Source: Lichenostomus cassidix (lineage: Eukaryota > Chordata > Aves > Passeriformes > Meliphagidae). From it: a stretch of DNA of 64,000 bases. The notes under the pieces were generated by a model. The model was not told the DNA's origin, ran no database searches, and saw only the letters and a program-made list of their open reading frames with translations. Of this stretch, positions 12,801 to 27,800 are shown one piece after another. The number at the start of each line of letters is the position of its first letter. The stretch's first letter is position 1. Position numbers and translations under genes: made by a program. Location: the NCBI GenBank assembly GCA_008360975.2, contig CM039184.1:56634797-56698796 (forward strand), in the 5' to 3' direction.

Positions 12801-15800
12801 TTTTTTCTGGCAGTTTGTTCCTGCAAAGTGCTGATTCAACAAAGCCAGGCTAATTGCTTAACTGGGACCAGCAGGATCTCATTCCTGTGATGGGAGTTGG
12901 CATGTGCCTCTGGGTGGGGACATCACAGGAGCCTTGCCAGACACCGATGTGGGAGGATGTGCTCTTCAGGTTTATGCCAGGAAGTACAAGGGGATTCTCA
13001 GCCTCTTGGAAGACTTCTGTGCCAATTTGGGTGCTGCTTTCCACATTAGCATACTAAAATATATTTTACTGTAGCAATTTAAGTGCTGTGATTTAATTAA
13101 GGTGATTGTTATAGTTGTGAGCATTACTCGCAGAGCTCCAGCTCTCTGCCAAGTTCTGGACACTGACACTCAGCCTCTGTCCCCAGAAAAGAATGCCTGA
13201 ACTACAAGGACATAAAATCTTGTACATAAAATACGGGACCTTGGATTCCAACACCATGATTTTTAACACCTGGAGTTAAAGCTTTTGTCAACTTCTACTA
13301 TTCCATGTTTTAAGTCCAATCTGCAAAATCATATTTTGGCAACATCAGGAACTTAGCACCTTTCCACGCTTTTGGATTCAGGAAGATTTATTCTAGATCC
13401 TACCATCTTGGATGCCATTTTCCAGAACACAGAGCCAGGGTTACTCTCACATTCACTTCTTTTTGGACAAGATTCATAGTTGATTCCTGAGAAAAAATAT
13501 ATTTATAAGGTTAGAGTGAATATTTTTGCAAGGCTTATGTGGCTTTGTGAGCAAAACCATTTTTCCTCTACCAAAGCAAGAGGGCTACATGAGGAGAGGG
13601 CTATAAGAGAAAAAGGAGTTTGCATGTGTTCAAAGGTCTTCCCATTTGCTCACTGTCTTTTCAGGGATGGAGCTGCAGACACAAGCAGTATCACAAGCAA
13701 TTCTCAGAAAACTGAGAAGGGAAAACACACAATCCCAAAATGAGAGAAACAGGTTGGCTCCTGACAAGTACTGTCTGATTGCATTGAAACATTAAACATT
13801 GCCCAACATTTTCAGTAATTCCAGCCCAGTTTAAAGGTTTCTAGCTCTGAGCACCAGCCCAGGAGTCATGTGGGCAGTGATACACTCACAGTACCTGCAC
13901 ACTGCCCCAACACTTTGACTGGCCTATGGCCAGGTCCTTTTTGAATTACATCCTTTTTTTGCAGTTTGTCCAATAGGAGTCAGAGGGTGGAAGCAAGAAA
14001 ACTAGGGAAAGAGGGCTAGATGGGACCATTAGGTCGAGCAACAGCTTGGTGTTAACATCCAAAGTTGAGGTTTTTAATTTAACCTGAGAAATAGCTATTA
14101 TTTTCTGACTTCCAAAATATTGGACAGTTAAGGTTTTAAACTAAATCACTAGAAAATAATGTGAAAAGGATGGTGTTTCAGCATAGATTACCTGGGGCAG
14201 AGGGGTCTCCACACCACGAAACTCTATCAGCCATATAACCCAACAAGGTGTCCTCCAAGGTAAGGAAATTTTGATTGGATTTTGTATAACGATGAACGAG
14301 GTCACCTGTCTTGCTCCAAAACAGTGACTGTGAAGGAAGGTACAATGTCTGTTAAGTGATAGCTATACTACAGCTGGTCAGAAAATTTTTCTGGAGAAAA
14401 CCACAAAGTTCATGATAATGAAGAAGTTTTAGATTTTATTGAAATGCAGCAAGTTCTCCCTAGAGGGTCAGTTCTTATTTGTACGCTCTCATTAGCAAAA
14501 TATTTTGGTTTTGGTGGGTTTCTTTTTTTTTGGAAAGGGACACGTTCAGCTTTTAAAGGATTTTGAAAGAAAAGTTTTGACTAGTTCCCATAGGATAAAT
14601 ACCAAATTTGTTGTTTGCTTTTGAGCTGCACATGGAAGCACAGCTTTCTGGAAGCAGTGTCCCTCTAAGAGCATGATGATATGCTCCTTACAGAGACAGG
14701 GACATCTCTGTTGTTTCACTGAGGTGATCCTGGTAAATCATCTCAGACTTGAGGCAATACTTACACAGGGATGATTCCCAGTGATAGGGTATGGACAGGG
14801 TTACTGGGGTCCAAAGGTGTAACTGCAGGGCTGTTTAAATAAGTGCAAAAGCAAAATACTATCCTAATCAACCTCCAGACCCCCAGAATCGTTATGGATG
14901 ACATCCCACTGCTCAGAGCACTGCCCAGAGCTGCCATCCCACCAATGCCCACCCCACATTGTGCTGTTACCTTGTTGCAGGGTATAGGATGACTTGCTAA
15001 CTCCATTAAAGGCTGATAATCTTCTGATGTGATATTACAGGGATTCTTGTAAATGAATGCCTCTTTTAATGATTCCCATATTTTTAGGCAATCCTTATCT
15101 CTGCCAAAAGATTAAAACATGGTTAATAAATGAGTATTTGTGTCTGTAAAAAGTTCTCCCTCTGTTATGGTCAAACACTCTGGATCAGACGTTAAAAGAA
15201 CTACAACTATGCTCAGGCATCAAATACATGATCCATTACAAAGGCAGAGTATCTTCAGCAAATTACATCACTGTAGACATAAAAATCCAAACTGCATATG
15301 CTGCAGGGAGCACAGTCATTGTTTGGCTGTTGCACTCTTGTGTCAGCAAGAATTCACATTTTACTTAGCAGGATTTAACTTGGGTGTATTAAATTTTCTC
15401 CTGAAGAAACCTTTCTCTGGCTGCAAAGCATAAATAACCTACAGAGACCATGCTCCAAACTTTGGTACTTCATTTAGGGGTTAGGAAGCTGTAAATACTT
15501 CTCCCTGCCACAAAGGACTCCAACATGGACACAGTGAATCATCCAAAAGAGAGAGAGGTCCTACTGATTGAGGGGTGAGATTAGAGAGTAGGCAGCTGTC
15601 TTCTTAGCTCTGCACAGCCAATGGCATCATAAAGATAATTTGTTGAGTTTGGCCGTAAGCACAGGCATATCTCATAGACATTTATATGGCTGGCATTTTC
15701 TAATTTGTCAAATGATTTGTCCTCCAGGCAGGACCTTTTTGTCTCTTTTTTAAAGCTACTCCCAAAATCTGCTTTATGTTAACAGCCACAGGTGACAGCT

Positions 15801-18800
15801 GGGTACCCTGTGATCTATCCTTTCATATGGCAAAGTTTTAAGATTAGTCTCAGAAGACAAAATGTTTTTCAAGGAACCATAAAAAAACCCATTTTTTTTT
15901 TTTTTATTTCCAAAGCAGAGGGGTAGGAGATAGACACAGTATAAAGCATTTCTGCTGCTAGATTCAAGTCATGGCCGTGAAAGGCACGAAGAACACCATC
16001 CAGGAGATTAATGATCATGCCAAGACAGATTGCTGAGTCACTAATCCAAAGCATCAGTGTTCTATTAATTCAAAACACCAAACTCAGCACTGGATGATGT
16101 GTGTCAATGTCACCAATACCTGAGAGAAGTGTCTCTATGCACAGCCCTGTGCATAAAATTGTATGTTTAATGTCATAGAAGCTGCTAGGACTTAGCCTGC
16201 AGATAGGGGAGGCTCTTCTACTGCTGCTAATGGGCATGGCACTGTTAGCTGTATCACACTGAAGAATGGTATGTCAAAATGATGGGCTTTTATGGAAACT
16301 AGGCAATTTCATCATTGTTTTAGAAATAATAATACAGATCATCAACGTAAAAAAAATGCATACAAAAGCGAAACAACTTTTTCTTTCTGCTGTCCTCACC
16401 TATCAACATGCATTTTTTTACAAATGAATAATAATAAATCATTGACTTGCCACTGGAAAGCTATTTCTTGGCTATGAATCACAAATTTTGTCTTACATCC
16501 TAAAGAGATTACCAGGCACATAGAACTGTGATTTTGGTTTACCTATGATAAGCACTGAGAAGACTTGAGGACCTGCAAGTCCCAGTTCCAGGAAGATCTG
16601 CCATAATTTCCAGTCTCACTGTTGAGGTAGACTCTGTTAATAAAGTTTCATCTGACCCTTTTTCCAGCACAGAAAGAAAATATTTGTCTGCCGTGAAGCA
16701 TTTAACCCACACTGAGCAGAGGTGAGGGCAGACCTGCTGTAGCTCTGGGCCTTCTGAAAACATATGAGAAATTTGCTGGCATGTGGTATGCTGAAAATTC
16801 CAGCAAGAACAGCTTCAGGGTGAAAGAAGAACATGTGCCTTGCCAAAAAATGCCTGAGAAACAAACTTTTCTCTTAAGGCTGCTCCCAACTTCCAAGTCA
16901 TAGATCGTGTTGACTTAGTTTCCCTTCTGGATTTACAAAAGAAAGAAAGGCTGCAAAAGAGATTCTCACTCCACCAGTTAATTAAATTTATCTAATTCAG
17001 ATAATTCAAGAGTCCATGGGGAGTATTCTTATGTGCCACACTGCTGTGAGCCTTGGGTGCCCTCTTTGTCTGGTTTTTGTTTGTGTATTTTGGATTGTAT
17101 TAGAACTAATTCTGCATTCTATCTGCAAATATCATAATATCATCTCTTTAGGCATAATGTATTTCTTCCTTTGAGGCTAATTTTGTTTATGCTGAAATAT
17201 TTAAGGCCTTTTATTCTACTTTAAACTCTGAGCTATTGAAACCAAATTCAGTGATATGTAACATGAATATACCCTAAATTTATGTTTAATTTTTTCAAAT
17301 TTTATTTTTATTAATAGAGTTTGGAAATGCTGGCAAATGTGAAATAATAGCTAACAGAAAGAACACAGTGAAACCTTCTGTAAACTTGAAAACTGCAACT
17401 TTTTACTGGGAAACAAGGAGTGAAGAACTTGCCTTAAGGCCTTTTTGAACTCAGTATAGAATACAATAAGATCTGGGATACAAACAAACTTTTCCTTATT
17501 CAATCCAAATGTTATACATGCTGCAAAGCATATCCTCCATTTGTCCTTACATTGGGGTAGAAGTTGCATTTTCCGATAAATTTGAGCATTTCTATCCATT
17601 TGCCTTGCATATGAATATCACATTAATCTATCAAGCAAAAGCTGGGGCCAGGAATATTTCCATTAGCATCTGTCCCAGCAGCCAAATTTTAATGTGATTA
17701 TTAGGAAAATGGACAGCTTCTGCATCATTATTTCTTGCACATCTATACACTGGTCTGGCTAACCTTGAAAGAGTATCCTTACTGAAAGGAATGGGATGGC
17801 ATTGAGCTATCTGGTAAATCACTGTCACTATAGATTTTCTTTTTCTTTGTTTTATGATTTTATATTTTTTTCTTTAACTGGACATGACGGAGCAAATTCA
17901 TCCCCAATTGAAACTGATTTAATTGGTATAATACGAAGGATAAGTTTCATCCCTGCTGATTTCAGTTATACCATGAACAACATCTTGCTTTCAGTTCAGC
18001 ACTGGATTGACACCGAATGCTGAAAACTTTTTAAGAAGGGCAGTGTTCCCTTGGGTTGTGTTGCCTCTGGTTTTCTACCCAAGAATTTGAAAGAGATCCT
18101 TCAAGTATGGGACCCATTTCAAATTTACAAGAAAAGAATTACTTCCAGACTCTCTTCTGGAGAACCCAATCAACTCTGCCACATTTTCAAATCACTCTTC
18201 TAGGCAGAGACATTCTGCTGATGGGACCTGCTCTCCTCTGCAATCAATAGCACATTTTCCAAGGTCCAGAATTTCATTTCTAAAACATTGCAATGTCTTC
18301 AGGCCACCCTGAGATCTTAATTGTGTCCCTGTGGTGAGGCTCTGAAGTTACAGCTGGAAATAATTCCCTGAGCCCAGGTACCTAACCTGCGCAGTGATCA
18401 AACTCTGCAATTTGTGTGAGAGAATCCTCCTCCTTTACTACCACCTCTAGCCAAAATACTGATGAACCTAAGCACTCAGAAATCTGACTCTTGAAAAAGT
18501 CAGGAAGATGTTTGTGCTTATAACATAGCTTCTTATAGGCACAAAGCCAGTTTTCCCTCTTCTGGGGATCGAACGCATGGTGTTCACCTGTAAAAGCCCA
18601 GATATCTCAGAAGGAAAATGCATATCAAAGGAGCTAAATAACATAGCAACATTTCTACATCTGACAGACCCAGCTTTGCCTCTGTCAGTTTATCTGCTGC
18701 ATTTTGGTAAACTGCTTTGCTGTAAACAGCAGTGCAATTTTACATCCATATTCAATCTGTAACATGTAGCTATGTATTTCTGTTGTCAGAAATTATGCAA

Positions 18801-21800
18801 GGAACATTAACATACATGCTTGTGTTGAGGAAGCCCTCTGTAACTCAGAATCCTCTTGCTACCCTCAAAAATTCTGCCCTAAATAAGAAATAATTTATTA
18901 TATAAATAAATATTATATTTGTTTATTATATAAATAAATAATTTTTTCTGCCCTAAATACTTCTGAGGTTTTATTTCTTCAGCGTTTCTTTCCCTACTTC
19001 CAGCCTTGCCGTGTCTCACTGCTGCTTTGGAGCAGTTTTTTTGGAGCTGCTGCCAAGGACAGCCCAGGCAGCTGTGGCTGGAGGTCTCTGGAGTGGTTGG
19101 GCTGGGAGCTAAAAGCAAGGAGAACACTGCCATCAGGCGGGAGAAGGAGATCCTCAGAAGCAGTGCCTGAGCTCAACCCCACAGCGTGGGTTCTTCATGC
19201 TGGATGACAGCCCGACCCATCTCCAGAGCACGGAGTTATGACATGGGGACATGCATACAATAAATCAGCTTCCTCCTTCTTATTATTGTAGCATCTAAAA
19301 CCTCCCATCAGGTATCTTTGTCCTAAAAATCAGACAGATGTGAATCAAGAGAGGTCAGCCAAAACACTGTCGTTGCTGAGGATTTGAGGACACTACTGTC
19401 TGCTGGTTTTAGCATTAGGATAATGGAAAGAGGGGAAATTAGCAAGGAAAAAGATGAAGGAAAAAAATCAAACCTGTCTATCTCAGTGTCTTCAATAAGC
19501 ACAAGGCTCTCATTTCCCATTTAGTTCAATTATTGCAAAGTGTCTGCCACCGTAACACTTCTGGTAACAGACTTCTTGTCAACATGAAAATTACATGCTT
19601 GATTGTTTGGCAGCTTGATTTGCTAAGGATTGCTTTCTGCTAATTAAATAGTTCAAAAGCCAGTAAAGAAAGCATTGGAAGAACTGACTGGGGATAGAGA
19701 TGGAGATCCAGAACCCTGCCTCAGAGAAAGATGCCTTCTGGAAAGGTTGCCTGTAGGCAGAGCAATTAAACTCTGCATGGCAAAGAGGGGGAGCCTGGAG
19801 GTCTGCAAAAAGAAGTACTAAGTGAGATTGCTGCTGGGTGCACCTCAGGGATTTGCATGTTCCTGTACAAGGAATGACCTGATAGCTCCTTGTCACATCA
19901 GCCCTTCACCTTTGGCAGCAACAGGAAGGTTTTAAGGGCAGGAGTATTTGTGGCTTTGGTTTATTGCTCCTACAGTATTTTATGTGAGTCAGGAATTGCT
20001 GCTGCAGGACAACACTAATCCTTATCACCCTTCCGGAAGGGTTAGCCAAGAGGTGGCAGCTGTGACCAGAGAAGAGTTCATCTACATCAGTAGATTGTTT
20101 TTCTGCCTGGATTTCAGCCTCACAGAGTGAAAAAACAAGCTGCTGGAGCAGATGGTGTGTTCAGAGATGCCCTATAAGCGGAACAGAGCCTCCAGAAGGG
20201 CAGAAGGCTCACCTGGACTGCATTCTGACAGAGGGTCATAGCTGCTCTATAGTTTAAGCTTCCAAGACAGGGCCATGTCATCAGCAGATATAGAGGGAAT
20301 AAATTTAAGCTAATTTATAATCCCTTTATCAATAAGGGTATTTTTAGTAGAGTCTTATGTTAATATTAAATGTTAATATTAAACTTGTAAAAACACTTCT
20401 GTAACAGTGATCTCAATTAAAGTATGTTACAGCAGGGAAATATTCAATGGCTTAATTGAGCTTCACTTCACCCCCAACATGAATTTTCACTCCATTGGTT
20501 GGTTTTGTTTTGCTTGTTTGCTTGATTTTAATAGAACTAAGGCTGCTGGGAGGTGGTGTAAATGCTGTAATTCAGGAGAAGTCCCTGCTTCAAAGGTGGT
20601 CTGTGCCAGCAGGACACAGACAAGGGAACAGATCAGGGATTTAGTACAACTGTGAGTGAGCTCCTTACTAATTCCTTAAAATAATTCCTTATTTTGTTGT
20701 CATCTCCTGGGAAGACAGAATGCATCTTTAGCATATGTTTTCATCCTTGGACACTTGAGACTGACTTTTATTTGACCCTAGAGGGAAAAAATATCTATTC
20801 CTCCTATCCCTGTGGATAAGCAGATTTATATTTCCTCGTCGTGCTCTAAGGTGTTAAACTGTTCTTGAGTTTTAACCATACCTTGGCAATGACAGATGAA
20901 TGATATGACCTCTGAGAATGGTTGTTTTCACTGACATCTCTACAGATCTTATAGGAGAACTGAACCAGGGAAAAGTGGGAGAGAACAGTGTTCCCCTTTT
21001 CAGCAACCAGCTCCTAAAAACACTTAATAATTTCAATCCTAGAGTGTTGCTATAATTTAGACAGCCACAAGACAAGCCTGCAGACTGAACTCTATAAAAT
21101 CAATAAACAAGAGAGAAGGTAAAGAACAGGCAGCTGACTGTATAACTAAATAGATGCAAAGAGTTACAGTGGAAAACTAAGTTGAAGAGTACTTCATCAG
21201 CAAATGCTTCTGATTAACATGTAGAAGGTCAGTACAGACAGAATAATATTCTCTCTAGTGTTTGGGATTAAAGCTAAAGGAGACTTTTGACTGGAAGGAT
21301 ATTTTAAGATAGTGATGTAATATGTGTAGACTAATACAAGTGTGAAAAATTATTTGAAATCCTACGGAATCTTGCAGTAACAACCATTAAATATCTAAAC
21401 ATTGTAAAATAAATGGGGAAAGTTTGAGTATATGAGAAATATAGAATCATTTAATAACAGTTTTTATATGATAAGAACTCAATCTAGAAACCTGACAGGT
21501 AAGTTTACATATGGCTGTCAAAGTGAGAGATAAGTTCAGATCTCAGCATTTCTGTATCTTAGCAGTACATGGATGTCAGCCATGGAGAAAAGACAATGTA
21601 TCTTTTGACATCTCCCCCTTAAATTCGCTGAACTCTCAGACCTTGGGCTGTCTGTGGAGTTACAGCATGGGAGGGCAGATTTTCTGCACAGAACTGAGCA
21701 TGAGCTTTGCACAGAACTGGCTGGCCTTCCACAGCCTAGCAGTGGCATTTATACTCCGGAAGAGCAGAAATAAATATGCTGCTGATTAATTATCAAAAGA

Positions 21801-24800
21801 ACAAATAAATGATAGCTACCCACTGACATGAACTTGTCTCTTGCAAAAAGAAAATTAATTATTTCTAATGAACAACCTTTAGAAAGAGATGACAATAAAA
21901 CCCAAATACAGTCCTATCTTACAGCCCAGAGTAGTTATGGAAACAAGCTTTAAACAGCATGAGGATTCTTTTGAAGGACAAACTATAGAGCCAGTAACCC
22001 TGCCTCTATATTCTCAAGTACTAATCACTGTCTATTTGTGCCTACTAAACATTATATTTCAGTTCCCCAGTAAAGCTCAGTACAGCATATTTCAATAGAA
22101 GTGTACTTGTAAGTAAGACTCAAACAATTGCTCATATTTATAATGATATTGTCACTACCAAGAAATTACAACAACTGTCAAAGCCACTTATATACAATTT
22201 AGGGGAAAACGATTGTAAGAGAAAACCTTGTTTTATACATTGAAAGACAGAAGAAATGAAAAGCAGAGCTTTGCACATTTCATATAACAAAGGCTTACAC
22301 ACAAAAGGTGTTAAAGTCAGCACACAAGCACATGAAATAGGGAGTGGAACACTGACATCCATATACAAATGTTAGGACTTGGGCATTTTAATAAGCAGTT
22401 TGTTATTATGATGATACAGTGCCCATCTTAACACTGAGAGACAAACCAGATGTAGGAACAAGATATCCATACAATTTCCATTAGATATGAGCCAAAACAT
22501 TTCTTCATTGTTGTTTGTCCTAATTTTCCAATGAACCCCTTACAAGTCTAAAAGCATTTCTTAAGAAATGAAAGATAAGGAATGCACATCTGGTTACAAT
22601 CTAGTTCAACCTCTGGCTCAGAGAAGGTTGTTCAGGACCAAGACCAGCCTGGTTTTGAATATCTCCAAGGATGGAGCTTCCACAAAGTCTCTGGTCAACC
22701 TGTTTCATTCTTTGATCACCCTCATAGAATTTTCTGTACTTTAATTATTGCCCATTGCCTCTTGTCCTGCAACTAAATACCATTGAGAAAAGCTTGACCG
22801 TCACTTCTTTAGTCCCCTCATCTGGTATTTTCCACCTTGAGCCTTCCCTTCTCCAGGCTGGACAGTCTCAGCTCTCTCAACCCCTCTCTATATCTCAGAC
22901 ACTTCAATCATCTCCATGGTCCTCCACTAGATGTGTTCCAGGTATGTCCCTGCCTCCGTTGTGGTGACAAGAGCAGAGCTGGACCCAGCACTGCAGATAC
23001 ATCTCAGCAGGGCTGAGCAGAGGGGAAAGATCCTTTCCCTCCCACTCACTCCTCCCCATGCAGCCCAAGGCACCACTGGCCTCTGTCACAAGGGCACATT
23101 GATGGGTCACGTTCAGCTTGTCACCAACCCCCTGTGTCCTTTTCCACAGACAGTGCAAATAAAGCCTTTTGTTTGCTCTGGGACCAAAACAGATGACACA
23201 GCAATGATTACAGATATTTTTTAGAAAGCGTATTCTTAAAAACAAAGCAGCACTAAATCCTTTGCAGTTTGATGGATATCAAATTAGGAAATTTTAGAAA
23301 TCTGCAGAGCACTCCAAGAGGGTCTAGTGCATTACAATTGGGTAGTAACTCATGCTCTTCAGAAGACTGGTTCAGTAGTGTTTCTCTCATGCATGTTTTC
23401 TCAATGAAAAAACAAAATCTCAAGTTTCAGTATAATATCCTGGCCTATAAAAAGTAAAGCTAGGATTTTTGTGACACTGAATCAAATAATGGTTATTTAG
23501 TACCATTGATTTAGTACCATTGATGCAAAAGCATTAATAATCAGTGAACAAACAAGGAAACACAAAACAAACAGTGAAACACAAGAAAATTAGGTTAAAA
23601 ATGCCTAGTAAAGCATGAAGGCAAAATGCAAAGGTAAGCATACAACAAACCACAGATTTCTTTCGGGAAGAAATTATGCTCTGAATGCAATAATATCTCA
23701 TACAAAATCATCATCCATATGTTCTTTTTGACAAAATATATCTCCCTCTCCACAGGCTGCAAAGGAATGGAAAGGCAAAATGCATTCATGATTGTGCAGT
23801 CAGAAGACAAAGCTCTTCTGGACATGCACCAGCTCTTACTAAATTTAATGGAATTACAGACTGTTAAATCTTTTTAAAACAGAATTTGCCACTAATGATA
23901 AAAACAACATTGGTTGATCTAATTATATTTAAGGGGATAATGCATTCTGTGTCCACACAAAATTGCATGAAAAATGTATTGAAATTTTACACTTTCAGCT
24001 TTATCATTAGTTTTTTGTACTGCTTAGTCAGGCACAGTAGCATTGTTGGGCCTGGCAGTCACATGTGTTAATGAAATTGCTCCCTGCCTGTGTCCTTAGT
24101 GCTCTCTTCCTGTCAGAAGTTAGACAAAAAATAAGCTGGTTTGACTTCAACCATTTTTAAATAGTAGGTCCTTGCAAGTTTCTCTGGACACAGCCCTGTG
24201 CAATGTGCTCTAGGATGATCAGGCTTAAGCATGGAGGTTGGACCAGCTGACCCTCTGAGGTCCCTTCCCACCTGACCCATTCTGGCATTATGTGACTCTG
24301 TGAATTGAAGACTGAGAAGTGACTGCAGAAGTGAGGCACCAGCAGTCATTAGCTGGAAATGAAAATCCTCTCTAGCTGCAAATGTAAAATCAGTTATTTC
24401 CAGATCCAAAAAAAGCATCGTTTATTCTTTGGGCATTAATGACTATGACCTTTTAGATAATGTGTCTTCTCTACTCTTTCCCCAGGTCACAAAGTGCTGA
24501 TGGTACCTGACCTCAGTCTGACAATTCAAACGTGGTGAAGAGGAAACCTAAACCAGTTAACTTAGGCTGTGGCTGTTGCCACTTGTTCTCCCCCAGCAGG
24601 AACCGAGGTGCCAAACCATCACAAGCAGCATCCTCCGAGTGATGGGAGAGTTATTGTGTCACCACAACTGTCTGTGTCAGCAGAGATCTGCTGAATGCCC
24701 TGACCTGTGCTGCTGAGCCTGCAGCACTGAGCTCCTGCTCAGCTCCCTGCTCTGACTGCCCCAGGGATAAATTCTTGGAAATTTGGCATTGCATGAGACT

Positions 24801-27800
24801 GGAGGTGAGACATACTGTGGTTTGTTAGCCACAAGAGGGAGTCCGCATTGCTGGGAAGGAGAGGATAAAGTAATTTCAGGTCAAACTGTTTCTTCAGACC
24901 AAACTGCCTTTGGATTTATTCAGCCAAAACTACAGTACATACCAATGGCTACACGGGATTTTTACAAGACCACTGAAATCAGAACTTCTAGCTTCTGTTA
25001 ATGTTGAAAAAAAAGCTAAGACTACCAAGCTGGAACAAACTATTTCTTTGGAGCCAGTATTTTCCAGGGAAGCCAAAATAAAATTATTGTTCTTTACTGT
25101 CAGTATGTAAGTGTCCAACTCTGTGCACAGGGAACAAACCCCCTAAAGCCTGCTGCTATAACATCCATATTTTTTCCCAAAAGATAGGGCTAATATCAAA
25201 AATGCTTTATTGAAGTGTTTGGTATTCCCTTCCTCTTCCTCATGAACTTCGTCACGACAACAGTTCTATGCAGGAAGAATGAGGAAATTGCAAGAGTACA
25301 ATGATAAGAGTCAGCCAGCCAGCAGCAGAAAGAAACCTGAGGATTGTATTGCACCCAGGCAGCCAAACAAAATTATTACTGGTAGATGCTGCAATACAGT
25401 GCCAGAGAAATGTCCTTTTATGAGCAAGTTCAACGCAGAGTTTTGATGCATTTGATGAATAAGCAAATTGACAGGATAAAATCTAAATGCATGAAAAAAA
25501 ATCTGTTTACAAAACTCAATTGCAGACAGCAGCAGCCATTCAGTGGCCTCATTGGGCTTGGGTTCAGCCCAAAGATTGTATTGGAAAAGAGAGGAGCACG
25601 ACCAGAGCAAGCTGACTGAGCATGGTGTTAGGGCTCCATAACACGAGGGGCAGTACAAGGAGATACCCCCAAGGATTAAAGAGTTGTGATAATGAAGGTG
25701 TGCACTAACATGTCTGAGGCATTCTCACGTGATTTACAGCACACAGTTGCAAAAGCAGAGCTAAATGGGGGCTGTAGACTTTTGAACTCTGTTAAATCCA
25801 TCTGTGATAGCTAGAAACAGTATGAGATCCATAGTCATATGTCAACAATCCCCCTTTTTTACAAAACCTGCCAGCTATTCCAATTTGAAATATGGCACTC
25901 CAAAATGTCGTGAATGTCACACTCACTACCACAGTGAATAGATTTTATATTCAGAAAATATAATCAAAGGTGGAACTTAGTAACTCTGATATAAAAGAAA
26001 AAAGCAAAAATAGAAGGAAATGTCTATGAATCTACTAGATCAGATATTTTTAAACAAATGCACATGTCAGTGTAAGATTAAAAGGGCAAGAACAGAATAT
26101 GTAAAAATTTGTGAGAAAATGAGAAGATTTCTGACTAAGGTAGCAAGGTTCCCCTGGTGGGAAGTAGTGGCAGCAACAGTCCTGGCAGAGCACAGGGCAC
26201 AGCTTGCTCAGCTCATAAGCCTGTCCATGTTTCTGCAGTTCCCTGTTCCTACTCCTTCTCTTTGATTAAGTGCACCACAGATCCCATACAACAGAGGATC
26301 CAAGGCCTACATTAATGATGAGAGAGAGAGGGATGAAAGATCCCACTCTCTGATGTGTCCCAAAGGCACCCATGTCATTATCACAAAGTGCCAGTGACAG
26401 AAGTGGTTGGTTACACCAAAAACTGCACAGAGCTCAGCACAATCAGAAATGAGCAGTCTTGGGTTTGATTCCCAGAAAAGCACTTACATTTAATTCTCCA
26501 TTCAGGAAACCTCTGAACATTTCAGACTTACATAAACAAGCATATTTTTCCTTCTTCTGTGCTATCTGCCTCGGAAAAACTTGTCTCTTAAATAAAATAA
26601 AGCAAAAAAGGGTCCTATTGTACGAAGTAATTTAATCTGAAAGGAAGTGAGCTCACAGCCACAAAACTATTAAACACTGTTGGATTATGAATAGCACAAA
26701 ATATTATTATAATAATAAACTTTTTAGAAAACTTGTGATCATGGATTTGTAAAATTTTAAAACTGTCCTTGAATTAATTGCCTAAACAAATCATTCCTAG
26801 GGATGTTTGTGGTCCAGATTCAGACTGTGCTGTCAGTGAAAACATAGGTGGCAGTGGCTGAATGCATATTAACACAAAAGTGTTTTCCACAACTTCAGCA
26901 TCCCAATTTGAATGAAATGAGCCCAAGTAATAAAGGCTATTAGGCTTGAAAATAATTTCAGATTTAAATATTGGGTGTATACTTCTTTAATAAATTAATG
27001 TATACTTTAGAAACATGCAAATGATTTTGCAAGTTTCAGGAGCTTTTTAATGTTATTTGTAAAATAATCCTCCTTTCCCTTACTAAAGCCACTCAAGTAT
27101 TTAATGTAAAGCATGAACAGGTCTGTGCATGCTCAGGCCATGATTTTCCACATGACCCTTCAAATGCTGCAAATCAGCTTTTTCGTAGAGCACAGGATAT
27201 CCAAGCTAAAAGAAACCCAAATGTAAGCATACAATATCCAGCTTTGTTCTCATCAGCTCAATGTCATGAAAACAAGTGGTGGCAATTGCCTTTTCTAGGA
27301 CAAAGAACAGGATGTTTCTGTCACCTGGCAAAGGTGTGGGGCAGCCCCACAGCACCCAGCCCAGGGTGCTGGAAAAGCCTGCCAGAAGCTCACTGCAGAC
27401 ACAAAACAGGGCAGCTGGTGGCACAGAAGTGATGGATGGCTCCCTGCTGAGAGACCCTGGCTACTCTGGATCCTGTCCTGAGGGTCTGGCTGTCCCCAGT
27501 ACCTACTGGGGGGCCTGGGGCACCCCTTATTTCATACTTTGCCTTTCTCTGCGGTGAAGGGGATCAGAAAATCTGTTCTCAGCTTTAAGATGCTGTTGTA
27601 GACCAGGCCCCATGGAATCTCTTCTGCAGGAGAGAAAGGATGGGCTGCTTGGGGTGTTGCACTACCTGCTGTGAGGAGCTGAGCCAGGACCACCTCTGGG
27701 GGAAGATGCTGCCTGGGACTGCTGAGCTGGTACTGTGACCCACCTCTGTTTCTCCATGCAAGTTGTCTGGGCTCAATGAGAAGTCTTATCCACACGCTAA

